Assembly (NCBI RefSeq): GCF_004123805.1
Contig: NZ_RWJX01000009.1
Location: 1 to 64,000, forward strand
From: Cellulomonas endophytica
Lineage (GTDB): Bacteria; Actinomycetota; Actinomycetes; Actinomycetales; Cellulomonadaceae
Reading direction: 5' to 3'
DNA length: 64,000 bases
The notes under the pieces were generated by a model. It was not told the origin of the DNA and did no database searches. It was given only the letters and a program-made list of their open reading frames with translations. Positions 41,720-50,601 of the stretch are shown piece after piece. Position 1 is the first letter of the stretch, and the number at the start of each line of letters is the position of its first letter. Made by a program: the position numbers and the translations under genes.

Positions 41720-42304
41720 TCACGGCGCCGTGCGGGAGGCGCGCAGCACGTGCACCGCCTGGTGGACGTAGGCGGCGCCGGCGAACCAGTAGAGCGCGAC
41801 GCCCCAGAGCGCGAAGGCCCAGCCGACGACCGTGGCGGCGTGCCCGATGCCGGAGGACCACTCCGACAGCAGCAGCAGCGGGAACGCGTAGAGCAGCGCG
41901 AACGTACCGGCCTTGCCCGCCACGTGCACCGGCAGCGGCGCGTGGCCGCGTCGGGCCAGGAGCAGCAGCACGACGAACAGCGCCACGTCCCGGGCCACGA
42001 GGACGACGAGGAGCCAGGTGGGCACGACGCCGCGCCAGGTCAGCCCGACGAGCGTCACGAGGATGAAGAGGCGGTCGGCCGCGGGGTCGAGCATCTGCCC
42101 GAGCCGCGTGACCTGTCCCATGGAGCGGGCGAGCACCCCGTCGAGCCAGTCGCTCGCGCCGGAGACGGCCAGGACGAGGACGGCCCAGCCGTCCTCCCCG
42201 CGCGCGATCAGCACCGCGAAGACGGGGACGAGCGCGAGCCGGAGCGCCGAGATGAGGTTCGGCACCGTGAGCACGCGGCCGGTCGCCACCTCCTGCGTCT
42301 CCAC
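41720..42304 (-). CDS. CDP-alcohol phosphatidyltransferase
   Basis: 194 aa from GTG 42304 (GGGAGGG just upstream). The invariant D-x2-D-G-x2-A-R-x8-G-x3-D-x3-D signature is present in SDWLDGVLARSMGQ followed by VTRLGQMLDPAADR (about 53-80). Several TM helices. It transfers a phosphatidyl group from CDP-diacylglycerol to an alcohol, as in phosphatidylglycerol-phosphate synthase; position matches mycobacterial pgsA2. First gene of the conserved block, divergent from the DEAD-box helicase. Confidence 0.9.
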   Translation of the reverse strand: METQEVATGRVLTVPNLISALRLALVPVFAVLIARGEDGWAVLVLAVSGASDWLDGVLARSMGQVTRLGQMLDPAADRLFILVTLVGLTWRGVVPTWLLVVLVARDVALFVVLLLLARRGHAPLPVHVAGKAGTFALLYAFPLLLLSEWSSGIGHAATVVGWAFALWGVALYWFAGAAYVHQAVHVLRASRTAP

Positions 42305-42662
42305 GCACCCTCCCCCGCGGGCCGACGGCCGCACCGCGCCCGATCCTATGCGGGCACGGGGGTCGCGAGGACGGACCCGCCGCCCGTCCTGCGCCGGGTC
42401 CTGCCCGTATTCCGCCGGGCGCCGTGACGCACGCCGCCCTGCCCGCCGCCGTCCTGTCCGCTAGACTCCTTCACGATCTGGAGCTCGTCGCCATCCCCCC
42501 GGGTGCGCCGTGACCGGTCGGGGACACCCGCCCGGACGGCGCCAGCGTCATCGTTCGAGGCCCTGCCGCCGTGCAGGAGGACCTCTGGGAGTCGGGGCCG
42601 CGACCACCGTCCACCGCCGTGGTGCACGGTCGGGGCTCCGCACCGATGAACAGGTCCGTGAT

Positions 42663-44567
42663 TTGAGCACCCTGCTGCCCGACGCCCCCCTGCCCCTCGA
42701 CGCCCCCGGGGTCGCCGACGCCCCGGCGGCCCCGGCCGACGAGCCCCGCACGGCCGACGCGCCCCGCGCCGCCGCCCCGGCCGTCCTGCCCGCACCCGTC
42801 GAGCCCGTCGCCGGCGGCTTCGACGCCCTCGGCCTGCCGCCCGAGCTGCTCGACGCCGTGCTCGACCTCGGCTTCGTCACCCCCTCCCTCATCCAGGCGC
42901 AGGCGCTGCCCGCGCTGCTCGCCGGCCGCGACGTCGTCGGCGTCGCCCAGACCGGCACGGGCAAGACCGCCGCGTTCGGCCTGCCGCTGCTCGCCGCGGT
43001 CGACCCCGAGGTCAAGGCCGTCCAGGCCATCGTGCTGACGCCGACCCGCGAGCTCGCGCTCCAGGTCGCCGACGCCATCACGACCTTCGCCGCCAAGGTC
43101 AGCGGCCTCGACGTCGTCGCCGTCTACGGCGGGGCGCCGTTCCTGCCCCAGAAGCGCGCCCTCGAGCGCGGCGCGCAGGTCGTCGTCGGCACGCCCGGCC
43201 GCGTGCTGGACCACCTCGACCGCCGCTCGCTCGACCTCTCCGGCGTCCGGTACCTCGTCCTCGACGAGGCCGACGAGATGCTGCGGATGGGCTTCGCGGA
43301 GGACGTCGAGCGCGTGCTCGGCTCCACCCCGCGCGAGCGCCAGGTGGCGCTCTTCTCCGCCACGATGCCGCCGGCCATCCGCCGCGTCGCCAACGAGCAC
43401 CTGCGCGACCCGCTGGAGATCACGGTCGCCCGGCAGTCCTCCACGGTGACGTCGGTCGAGCAGGCCTTCGCCGTGGTCCCCCACCGCCACAAGGCCGGGG
43501 CCCTGGCCCGCGTCCTCGCCGTGAGCGACGCCGACGCGGCGATCGTCTTCGTCCGCACCCGCGACGCCGCCGAGGAGATCGGCACGGCGCTGGTCTCGCG
43601 CGGCATCAAGGCCGCCCACATCTCGGGCGACGTCGCCCAGGCCGACCGCGAGAAGCTCGTCGAGCGCCTGCGCTCGGGCGCCCTCGACGTCCTCGTCGCC
43701 ACGGACGTGGCCGCCCGCGGGCTCGACGTGGAGCGCATCGGCCTCGTCGTGAACCTCGACGTGCCCCGGGAGGCGGAGACCTACGTCCACCGCATCGGCC
43801 GCACGGGTCGCGCCGGACGCTCGGGCAAGGCGCTGACCTTCGTCACGCCGGCCGAGCAGTCCCGCCTGCGGAACATCGAGCGCACCACGCGCGTCCCGCT
43901 GACCCCGATGACGATCCCGACGCCCGCCGAGGTCTCGGCGTACCGCGCCGGCGCCCTCCTGGCCCGGGTCGACGAGCGCCGGGAGCGCGGCCGTCTCGAC
44001 GCCGCCCGCGGGGCCGTCGAGGCGTTCCTGGCCGAGCACCCCGAGGCCGACCCCGTCGAGCTGCTCGCCGTGGTCGCCGCGCTGGCGGTCGGCGACGAGG
44101 GCCCCGAGGCCCGCCCGGCCGAGGGCGACGACCTCGACGACGCGCTCGCCCGCGTCCACATGACGCCCGAGCGCACGCGCACCGAGGGCCGCCCGCGCCA
44201 CGAGGGCGACCGCCCGCGCCGCGAGCACGGCACGGTCGCGGGGCGCCCCGAGCGCCGCCACCCGTCCGCGACGGCCACGCGGTACCGCGTCGCGGTGGGC
44301 CACCGGGACGGCCTGCAGCCCGGGGCGCTCGTCGGCGCCCTGACCGGAGAGGGCGGCCTCACGGGCAAGGACGTCGGCAAGATTGACATCTTCGGCGCCT
44401 TCGCGCTCGTCGACATCGACAACCTGACGCCCGAGGGCATCGAGCGCCTGGCGCGCACCCGCGTCGCCGGCCGCCCGCTGCAGCTGCGCCCGGACGCGGG
44501 TCCCCGCTCCGCGCAGGGCGCCTCCCGCCCGGCCGGCCCGGGCCACCACCGCCGCCCGCGCGTCTGA
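42663..44567 (+). CDS. DEAD-box RNA helicase (DeaD/CsdA type)
   Basis: 634 aa from TTG 42663. Motifs: Q motif region FVTPSLIQAQALP, Walker A AQTGTGKT (95-102), PTREL, TPGRVLDHL, DEAD (201-204), SAT (232-234), ARGLDVERI and HRIGRTGRAGR (376-386). The C-terminal DbpA/CsdA RNA-binding domain has YRVAVGHRDGLQPGALVGAL and IDIFGAFALVDI. A roughly 45-residue Ala/Pro/Asp-rich N-terminal extension. It unwinds RNA, probably in ribosome assembly and cold growth. No ATG fits: the frame is open to 42510 but reads poorly there, so TTG is a tentative start. Confidence 0.88.
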   Translation: MSTLLPDAPLPLDAPGVADAPAAPADEPRTADAPRAAAPAVLPAPVEPVAGGFDALGLPPELLDAVLDLGFVTPSLIQAQALPALLAGRDVVGVAQTGTGKTAAFGLPLLAAVDPEVKAVQAIVLTPTRELALQVADAITTFAAKVSGLDVVAVYGGAPFLPQKRALERGAQVVVGTPGRVLDHLDRRSLDLSGVRYLVLDEADEMLRMGFAEDVERVLGSTPRERQVALFSATMPPAIRRVANEHLRDPLEITVARQSSTVTSVEQAFAVVPHRHKAGALARVLAVSDADAAIVFVRTRDAAEEIGTALVSRGIKAAHISGDVAQADREKLVERLRSGALDVLVATDVAARGLDVERIGLVVNLDVPREAETYVHRIGRTGRAGRSGKALTFVTPAEQSRLRNIERTTRVPLTPMTIPTPAEVSAYRAGALLARVDERRERGRLDAARGAVEAFLAEHPEADPVELLAVVAALAVGDEGPEARPAEGDDLDDALARVHMTPERTRTEGRPRHEGDRPRREHGTVAGRPERRHPSATATRYRVAVGHRDGLQPGALVGALTGEGGLTGKDVGKIDIFGAFALVDIDNLTPEGIERLARTRVAGRPLQLRPDAGPRSAQGASRPAGPGHHRRPRV

Positions 44568-44612
44568 CACCGGACGACCCGGCACGACCCGGCACGGCCG
44601 CGCACGACCGCG

Positions 44613-44657
44613 CGACGAGGGGCGGGGCACCCACCACGGGTGCCCCGCCCCTCGTCG
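44613..44657. terminator. 20-bp perfect hairpin terminator
   Basis: Stem CGACGAGGGGCGGGGCACCC (44613-44632), loop ACCAC, and a perfect complement at 44638-44657, 46 bp after the helicase stop. No T-tract, but the strength and position make it the clearest terminator in the window. Confidence 0.9.
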
Positions 44658-44728
44658 TCCCCGGCTCCCCTCCTGGGGCTGCCGGCGACGCCCCCTGCGC
44701 GCCGCCGAGGGCGGAGGAGGCGAGGTCG

Positions 44729-44938
44729 CTCTTCGGGAGGGCGGTCCCGGTCCGCACCGCCTCGACCCAGGCCGCGGTGCCGGCCACGGCCGCCCCCACC
44801 GATCTCCCCGTGGACGGGGTCGCCGCCCGGTGCGGGTTCGGCAGCGCGGTCACCCTCCGGCAGCGCTTCGCGTCCACGTCCGGCACGTCGCCCTCCGAGT
44901 ACCGCCGGCGCTGCGACGCGCGGGTGGCGCCGGCGTGA
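44729..44938 (+). pseudogene. C-terminal remnant of an AraC-family regulator
   Basis: In one plus-strand frame DLPVDGVAARCGFGSAVTLR and FASTSGTSPSEYRRRCDA match the second HTH and end of AraC/XylS regulators (DJ-1/PfpI-linked type). Upstream sequence in any frame shows no ligand domain, first HTH or start, so only about 45 recognisable residues survive. About 70 bp of non-coding DNA follow before the next gene. Confidence 0.6.
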
Positions 44939-45005
44939 GGTCCCCGGGCTCGCCCGGGTCCGACGGACCGCGCACCGCGCGCGCGGCGCTCCCCCCGGCA
45001 GCTCG

Positions 45006-45620
45006 TCAGGGCGTCGACGGGGACGCCGGCGCGAAGCCGCCCCGCGCGTACCGCAGGACCAGCGCGATCATCACGAGCCCGGAGAGCACGGCCGCGACCT
45101 CGGCCGCACGGCGGACCCCGGCCGCCCCGAGCAGCAGGCCGGCCAGGCCGAGGCCCGCCACGGCACCGCCGAGGAGGTGGAACATCCGCTCCCGGAACGC
45201 CCAGGCGAAGGGGAGGAAGTGCAGGCCGACGACGGTCGCGACGAGCGCGGGGCGCAGGGCGGTCCGGCCCGCGTCGGCGAGCGCCGCCGAGCCGACGGCG
45301 ATGAGCACGACCTCGGCGACGACGCACGCGAGGTAGGTCGCCAGCGCCACCCGGCTCGGCCGGACGAGGGGGCCCAGCCGGACGGGACGGACGTAGTGGG
45401 CGACGAGGGCCAGGAGCACCCCCGCCAGCCCGGCGGTCCAGGCGACGGCCGTCGCGACCGGCCCCAGCGCCGGCGCGTAGCTCCCGACGAACACCATCCC
45501 GCCGAGCAGCCCGACGAGGCTCCCCCCGCGGCGCGGGTCCACGAACGGCGGGGGCTCGCCCACGTCCGGGCCGTACGGCCGTCGCCCGACGTTGGGTGCA
45601 CCCTGCTCAGGAGGCGTCAT
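45006..45620 (-). CDS. polytopic membrane protein, unknown function
   Basis: 204 aa from ATG 45620, about six hydrophobic helices (LVGLLGGMVFVGSYAPALG; VATAVAWTAGLAGVLLALVA; LATYLACVVAEVVLIAVG and others). No recognised family; the layout resembles small actinobacterial DUF membrane proteins. It is divergent from the small membrane protein at 45660, sharing only about 40 bp, so their promoters overlap. Confidence 0.75.
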   Translation of the reverse strand: MTPPEQGAPNVGRRPYGPDVGEPPPFVDPRRGGSLVGLLGGMVFVGSYAPALGPVATAVAWTAGLAGVLLALVAHYVRPVRLGPLVRPSRVALATYLACVVAEVVLIAVGSAALADAGRTALRPALVATVVGLHFLPFAWAFRERMFHLLGGAVAGLGLAGLLLGAAGVRRAAEVAAVLSGLVMIALVLRYARGGFAPASPSTP

Positions 45621-45659
45621 GACGGCATCGTGCCCCAGCGGGTCTGCCATGCTGCGGAG

Positions 45660-45947
45660 ATGGCCCTGGAGCACGTCGTGCCCCCGCGGCGGCGGACGTC
45701 CGCCGCGCGGTCCGTGGCCCGCAGGGTCGCCGTGGTCGCCGCCGTGCTCGCGGTCGCGGACGGGTTCCGGTGGGGCAACCGCTGGTACCTGGCGGTCCAG
45801 CTCTCCGAGGGCGCCGACGGCGGGTCGATGGCGGCGCCGTTCTACGCCGGGGCCCACGACGCCCTCGCCCGGGGTCTCGCGTGCCTGGTGGTCGCCCTCG
45901 TCGCGGCGGCCGTCGGGTGGGGGCTGCGCGTCGTCCGCACGCCCTGA
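45660..45947 (+). CDS. small membrane protein
   Basis: 95 aa. Basic N-terminus (PPRRRTSAARSVARR), two hydrophobic helices (about 24-40 and 68-90, LACLVVALVAAAVGWGLRVV). No domain is recognised. CGGAGATGG context places a purine-rich GGAG immediately before the ATG. Divergent from the neighbouring membrane protein gene. Confidence 0.6.
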   Translation: MALEHVVPPRRRTSAARSVARRVAVVAAVLAVADGFRWGNRWYLAVQLSEGADGGSMAAPFYAGAHDALARGLACLVVALVAAAVGWGLRVVRTP

Positions 45948-46155
45948 GCGCGCGGCGGCCCTGTCGGGTCACCGGTCGGGCGGACCGCGACCCCGTCTCC
46001 CGCCCCGCGGCCACCTCCGGCGGGCGGTCGCCGTCCTCGGGCGGCCGCCGCAGCCGACCGCCGTCGGGACTCCTCGGAGCGGGGTGTCCTCCCCGGGGTG
46101 CCGCGGTGCGTCATGGTGGGAGTGGCCGCTCGGGCCACGCCGAGGAGGAACGACC

Positions 46156-46485
46156 ATGCAGTTCGTGCTGTTCATCTGCACCGACCCGACCGGGGAGCCC
46201 TACGACGAGACCGCGGACGACGTCGGGGCGTGGTTCACGGCCCTGCAGGAGCGCGGCACGCACCTGGCCGGGGACCGGCTGCGCCCCGTCGAGGACGCCA
46301 CGACCGTCCGCGTGCGGGGCGGGGAGCGCCTGGTGACCGACGGGCCCTTCGCCGAGACGCGGGAGTGGATCGCCGGGTTCGACGTCATCGAGGTCGCCGA
46401 CCTCGACGAGGCGCTCGAGGTCGCGGCGGCCCACCCGATGGCGCGGTTCGGGCGCATCGAGGTCCGTCCGGTCTGGCCGCTCTGA
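46156..46485 (+). CDS. YCII-related DGPF-domain protein
   Basis: 109 aa. YCII domain (MQFVLFICTD; VRVRGGERLVTDGPFAETREWIAGFDVIEV) with the eponymous DGPF motif at about 58-61. AGGAGGA precedes the ATG. Four bp separate it from the ECF sigma-factor gene; DGPF proteins are the constant genomic partners of ECF42 sigma factors, and DGPF genes are typical targets of those sigma factors. Confidence 0.9.
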   Translation: MQFVLFICTDPTGEPYDETADDVGAWFTALQERGTHLAGDRLRPVEDATTVRVRGGERLVTDGPFAETREWIAGFDVIEVADLDEALEVAAAHPMARFGRIEVRPVWPL

Positions 46486-46489
46486 CCCC

Positions 46490-47830
46490 GTGGAGCCCGC
46501 ACCCCGCACCCCGACCGGGGCGACGGACCCGGTGGCGGCCGCCCTCGGCAGGGCGGTCGCCACCGACCACGCCCGGATCATGGCCGCCGTCCTGGCGACC
46601 GTCCCGGACTGGCAGCTCGCCGAGGACGCGCTCCAGGACGCGTGCGAACGCGCCCTGGAGGCCTGGTCGCGGGGCGGTGTCCCCACCAGCCCGGCGGGGT
46701 GGCTCGTCACCGCGGCCCGCCGGCGGGGCATCGACCTGCTGCGGCGCGGGCAGGGACGGGCGGCGACCCTGCAGCGGTACGGCACGTCGGTCGAGCGCGG
46801 GATGCTCGACACCGACCCGGAGCCGGAGGTCGGCGACGACCGGCTGCGGCTCGTGCTCACGTGCGCCCACCCGGCCCTCCCCCTCGAGGCCCGGGTCGCG
46901 CTCACCCTGCGGACGGTGCTCGGGTGGACCCCCGCCGAGATCGCGGCCGCGTTCCTCGCCACCGAGGCCGCCGTGCAGAAGCGGCTCGTGCGGGCCCGGG
47001 CGAAGATCGCGCACGCCGGGATCCCGTACCGCGTCCCGCCGCCGGAGGAGCTGCCCGACCGGGTGGACGGCGTGCTCGGCGTGGTCTACGTGGTGTTCAC
47101 GGCGGGCTACGCCGGCACGGGGGACGCCGGCCTCATGACGGAGGCGGTCCGGCTGGCCCGGCTCGTGCGGGACCTGCTCGACCCGGCCCTGCCCGAGCGC
47201 CTGGAGGCCTCGGGCCTGCTCGCCCTCCTGCTGGCGCAGAGGGCCCGGCAGGACGCACGCCTCGACGAGCACGGCGCGGTCGTGCTCCTCGACCGGCAGG
47301 ACCGCAGCCGCTGGGACCACGGCGCGATCGCGGAGGCGGAGCGGCTCGTCGACGAGGTCCTGCAGCTCGCGGCCCACCGCCGGCAGCCCGTGGGGCGGTA
47401 CACGCTGCAGGCCGCCATCGCCCTCGAGCACGTCCGCCCCGCGACCGCCGACGCCACCGACTGGCCCCGCATCGCGCAGCTGCACGCCCTGCTGGCCCGG
47501 CTCGACGACGGGCCGGCGCAACGGCTCGCCCGGGCCGTCGCGGACGGCCGGGCGCACGGCCCCCGACGAGGCCTCGAGACCCTCGACGGCGTCCCCGAGG
47601 GCGCGCGCACGTACCTGTTCCACGCGGCCCGCGCCGACCTGCTGGAGGCGGCGGGCCGGCCCGACGACGCCCGCGAGGAGTACGGACGGGCCGCGGCGCT
47701 CGCGCCGGGCGACCTCGAGCGGACGGCGCTGACCGACCGGCAGGACGCGCTCGGCGAGGGGCGGGCCGTGGGGCGCCGGCGGACCCGCGCCGATGAGTGC
47801 GGCGCCGCCCGCGGGTCTGCACCGCCATGA
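46490..47830 (+). CDS. ECF42-type RNA polymerase sigma factor with C-terminal extension
   Basis: 446 aa. Sigma2 region (DWQLAEDALQDACERALEAW, about 42-61) and sigma4 (RTVLGWTPAEIAAAFLATEA, about 137-156), followed by a long helical/TPR-like extension (to the end) containing VLGVVYVVFTAGY and HRRQPVGRYTLQAAIAL, the ECF42 hallmark in place of an anti-sigma factor. No anti-sigma gene is nearby. GTG start; its stop overlaps the next ATG (ATGA). Confidence 0.9.
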   Translation: MEPAPRTPTGATDPVAAALGRAVATDHARIMAAVLATVPDWQLAEDALQDACERALEAWSRGGVPTSPAGWLVTAARRRGIDLLRRGQGRAATLQRYGTSVERGMLDTDPEPEVGDDRLRLVLTCAHPALPLEARVALTLRTVLGWTPAEIAAAFLATEAAVQKRLVRARAKIAHAGIPYRVPPPEELPDRVDGVLGVVYVVFTAGYAGTGDAGLMTEAVRLARLVRDLLDPALPERLEASGLLALLLAQRARQDARLDEHGAVVLLDRQDRSRWDHGAIAEAERLVDEVLQLAAHRRQPVGRYTLQAAIALEHVRPATADATDWPRIAQLHALLARLDDGPAQRLARAVADGRAHGPRRGLETLDGVPEGARTYLFHAARADLLEAAGRPDDAREEYGRAAALAPGDLERTALTDRQDALGEGRAVGRRRTRADECGAARGSAPP

Positions 47831-48462
47831 CCCGCGTCGTCGCCGACATCTCCGTCTCGCTCGACGGCTTCGTCACGGGGCCGGACCCCGGGCCGGACGC
47901 CGGCCTGGGAACCGGCGGCGAGGCGCTGCACATCTGGGCCTTCTCCGACGACCCCGACGACCGGCGGGTGCTGCGCGAGGCCACGGGGCGCTCCGGCGCG
48001 GTGGTCCTCGGGCGGCGGCTGTTCGACCAGGTGGACGCGCCCGGCGGGTGGGACGACAGGACGGGCTACGGCGCCGGGCTGGCGGCCCGCCCCGCCTTCG
48101 TCGTGGTGACGCGTTCGCGGCCGGCGTCGGTGCGCACGACGGACCTGGACTGGACCTTCGTCACGACGGGCCTGGCCGATGCCGTGGCCGCCGCCCGCAC
48201 GCGGTCCGAGCAGGCGTCGGCCGAACGGGCTACTGACCTCGACGTCGTGCTCATGGGCGGCGGGGCGACCATCGGGTCGGCCCTGCGCGCCGGGCTCGTG
48301 GACGGGCTCCTGCTGCACCTCGCGCCCGTCCTGCTGGGCGGCGGCACCCCGCTCTTCCCGCCGGGCGTGCGGCGCACGCTCGTCCCCCGCTCCGTGGTGG
48401 CGACCTCGACGGCCACGCACCTCGCGTACGACGTCAGGGACGCTGGACGTAGTACTCGGTGA
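47827..48462 (+). CDS. dihydrofolate-reductase-like (RibD C-terminal domain) protein
   Basis: 211 aa. RibD_C fold: VVADISVSLDGFVTGPDP, GAVVLGRRLFDQ, DLDVVLMGGGATIGSALRAG, VDGLLLHLAPVLLGGGTPLF. An NADPH-dependent reductase of unknown substrate. ATG overlaps the sigma-factor stop, so it belongs to the same transcript; YCII, sigma factor and RibD-like genes form a compact module. The last 29 bp overlap the convergent SnoaL-like gene. Confidence 0.85.
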   Translation: MTRVVADISVSLDGFVTGPDPGPDAGLGTGGEALHIWAFSDDPDDRRVLREATGRSGAVVLGRRLFDQVDAPGGWDDRTGYGAGLAARPAFVVVTRSRPASVRTTDLDWTFVTTGLADAVAAARTRSEQASAERATDLDVVLMGGGATIGSALRAGLVDGLLLHLAPVLLGGGTPLFPPGVRRTLVPRSVVATSTATHLAYDVRDAGRSTR

Positions 48463-48829
48463 ATTCCCGGCAGCGTCCGCCGTCGTCGAAGCGCATCACG
48501 AAGCAGTTGTCGTAGACGCGGACGACCGGGCCGTCCGCGGTGTCGCGGTAGCTCGACGTGCCGGTCGCGACGACGACGTCCCCGTCCACGGCGACCGGCG
48601 CGTACGACGCCTCGTACGTGCCCGGCGCGTCCCGGTCGGTGGAGCCGTCGGGGCGGGCCTCGCCGAGCCAGTCCTGCACGACCGCCTCGCGCCCGACCAC
48701 CGGGTCCTCGTGCGGGTGGTAGCGGTAGAGGACGTCGGGCGCGAAGAGTGCGCCGATGCCGTCGCGGTCGTAGGAGAGCCAGGCGGCCACGTACCGGTCG
48801 AGCCAGGCCTGCGCGGCGTCGCGGTCCAT
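48434..48829 (-). CDS. SnoaL/NTF2-like polyketide-cyclase-fold protein
   Basis: 131 aa. NTF2-like cone fold: helical N-terminus AAQAWLDRYVAAWLSYDRDGIGALFAPD, then LYRYHPHEDPVVGREAVVQDW and strands ending NCFVMRFDDGGRCREFTEYYV. A small-molecule binding or isomerase-type protein; substrate unknown. Convergent with and overlapping the RibD-like gene by 29 bp. Confidence 0.85.
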   Translation of the reverse strand: MDRDAAQAWLDRYVAAWLSYDRDGIGALFAPDVLYRYHPHEDPVVGREAVVQDWLGEARPDGSTDRDAPGTYEASYAPVAVDGDVVVATGTSSYRDTADGPVVRVYDNCFVMRFDDGGRCREFTEYYVQRP

Positions 48830-48875
48830 GCCACGACGGTAGCCCCGTGACGCGCCCGGCCGCTGCCGGCGCTCC

Positions 48876-49937
48876 TCAGGCCGCCGCGGACTCCCCCACG
48901 GCGGACGCGACGAGCGCGACGAAGCGGTCCACGTCCTCGGGGCGGGTGTCGAAGGAGCACATCCAGCGCACCTCCCCCGTGGCGGGATTCCAGTCGTAGA
49001 ACCGGACGTGCTCGCGCAGGCGGTCGGCGACGCCCGCCGGGAGCACCGCGAAGACCGCGTTGGACTGCACGGCCTGGGTGACCCGGACGCCGGGCAGGCC
49101 CGCCACGCCGGAGAGGAGGCGCTGCGCCATGGCGTTCGCGTGCCGGGCGGAGGCGAGCCACAGGTCGCCCTCGTAGAGCGCGACGAGCTGCGCCGAGACG
49201 AACCGCATCTTCGACAGCAGCTGCATGTTCATCTTGCGCAGGAAGTCCAGGCCGGGGGCCGCGTCGGGACGCAGCACCACGACCGCCTCCCCGAACAGCA
49301 GCCCGTTCTTCGTGCCGCCGAGGCTCAGCACGTCGACACCGGCGTCCGTCGTGAAGGCCGCCAGCGGCACGTCGAGGGAGGCGGCCGCGTTGGAGATGCG
49401 CGCGCCGTCGAGGTGGACGGCCAGGCCGAGGGCGTGGGCGTGGTCGGCGAGGGCGCGCACCTCGTCGACGGAGTAGGCCGTGCCGAGCTCCGTCGTCTGC
49501 GTGATCGTCACGACGCCCGGCTGCGCGCGGTGCTGGTCCCCGAAGCCCCACGCCTGCCGGTCGACGAGCTCGGGCGTGAGCTTGCCGTCCGGGGTCGGCA
49601 CGGTGAGGAGCTTGAGGCCGCCGACCCGCTCGGGCGCGGCGTTCTCGTCCGTGTTCACGTGCGCCGTCTCGGCGCAGATGACCGCGCCCCACCGCGGCAG
49701 CATCGCCTGCAGCGACAGGACGTTCGCGCCGGTGCCGTTGAAGACGGGGAAGGCGAGCGCCGCGGGCCCGAAGTGGTGCCGCAGCACCTCCTGCAGGCGG
49801 GCGGTGTACACGTCGGCGCCGTAGGCGGGCTGGTGGCCGCCGTCCGCCGCGGCCACCGCGGCGAGGACCTCGGCGTGGGCACCGGCGTAGTTGTCGGAGG
49901 CGAAGTCGCGGTGGTCCGTGTCGTGGAGCGGGTTCAC
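48876..49937 (-). CDS. low-specificity L-threonine aldolase (PLP enzyme)
   Basis: 353 aa from GTG 49937. Beta-eliminating-lyase fold: FASDNYAGAHAEV at the N-terminus, FPVFNGTGANVLSL, ETAHVNTDENAAPE, HLDGARISNAA (Asp to pyridine N) and SLGGTKNG with the PLP Lys. It cleaves L-threonine/L-allo-threonine to glycine and acetaldehyde. GGGGGC before GTG. The longer open frame reads antisense into the divergent membrane protein gene and is excluded. Confidence 0.92.
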   Translation of the reverse strand: MNPLHDTDHRDFASDNYAGAHAEVLAAVAAADGGHQPAYGADVYTARLQEVLRHHFGPAALAFPVFNGTGANVLSLQAMLPRWGAVICAETAHVNTDENAAPERVGGLKLLTVPTPDGKLTPELVDRQAWGFGDQHRAQPGVVTITQTTELGTAYSVDEVRALADHAHALGLAVHLDGARISNAAASLDVPLAAFTTDAGVDVLSLGGTKNGLLFGEAVVVLRPDAAPGLDFLRKMNMQLLSKMRFVSAQLVALYEGDLWLASARHANAMAQRLLSGVAGLPGVRVTQAVQSNAVFAVLPAGVADRLREHVRFYDWNPATGEVRWMCSFDTRPEDVDRFVALVASAVGESAAA

Positions 49938-50046
49938 GCCCCCATCATCACCGGGCGCGGGCCGTGCCCGGTGCACCCGGCCCGTCGGAGGGCTCGGGAC
50001 GGGCGACGACGTGCGGCGGCCGCCGTCGCGCGGCACCATCCCAGCC

Positions 50047-50565
50047 ATGACGCACGCCGCCCGCGAGACCTACCCCACCCCCGAGGGCTGGGACCCCAAG
50101 GGGCGCTCGGAGACGTACGTCGAGCGCATGGACCGCAACTGGGACGAGCTCATGCAGGAGCTGCGCGTCACGCAGACGGGCGCGCAGATCCTCGTCGGGT
50201 TCCTGCTGACGATCCCGTTCCAGCAGACGTTCGCGGACCTCGACGACTACCAGCGCACGCTCTACCTCGTGCTCGTGGTGCTGGCCGTCACCGGCACCTC
50301 GCTCATCATCGCGCCGGTCGCGATGCACCGGGCGCTCTTCCGCAAGGGGCGCAAGCCCGAGCTCGTGCGCTGGGCGAACGTCTTCGCGCGGTGCGGGCTC
50401 GTCGTCATCGGGACCGTGCTGGTCGGCGTGCCGATGTTCCTGTTCGACATCGTGGTGTCGCGGGAGGCGGGGCGGTGGGTCGCCGGCGCGCTCGCCGTGC
50501 TGCTCCTCGCCGTCTGGTGGGCGCTGCCGACCGGCCTCCTCCGGCGGGGCGACCCGACGCCCTGA
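50047..50565 (+). CDS. DUF6328 family membrane protein
   Basis: 172 aa. Soluble N-terminus with RSETYVERMDRNWDELMQEL, then four TM helices (ILVGFLLTIPFQQTF; LYLVLVVLAVTGTSLIIAP; RCGLVVIGTVLVGVPMFLF; VAGALAVLLLAVWWALP). It matches the actinobacterial family DUF6328. Function is unknown. Divergent from the threonine aldolase. Confidence 0.85.
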   Translation: MTHAARETYPTPEGWDPKGRSETYVERMDRNWDELMQELRVTQTGAQILVGFLLTIPFQQTFADLDDYQRTLYLVLVVLAVTGTSLIIAPVAMHRALFRKGRKPELVRWANVFARCGLVVIGTVLVGVPMFLFDIVVSREAGRWVAGALAVLLLAVWWALPTGLLRRGDPTP

Positions 50566-50601
50566 CGGGCCCGGCGCGCGGTCCCGTCGGGCGAGGCCCG
50601 G

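Noticed and set aside
44640-45947. 435-codon plus-strand frame ending in the small membrane protein
   Set aside because: Only the last 95 codons from 45660 have protein-like composition; the rest is antisense to the membrane protein at 45006-45620 or non-coding.
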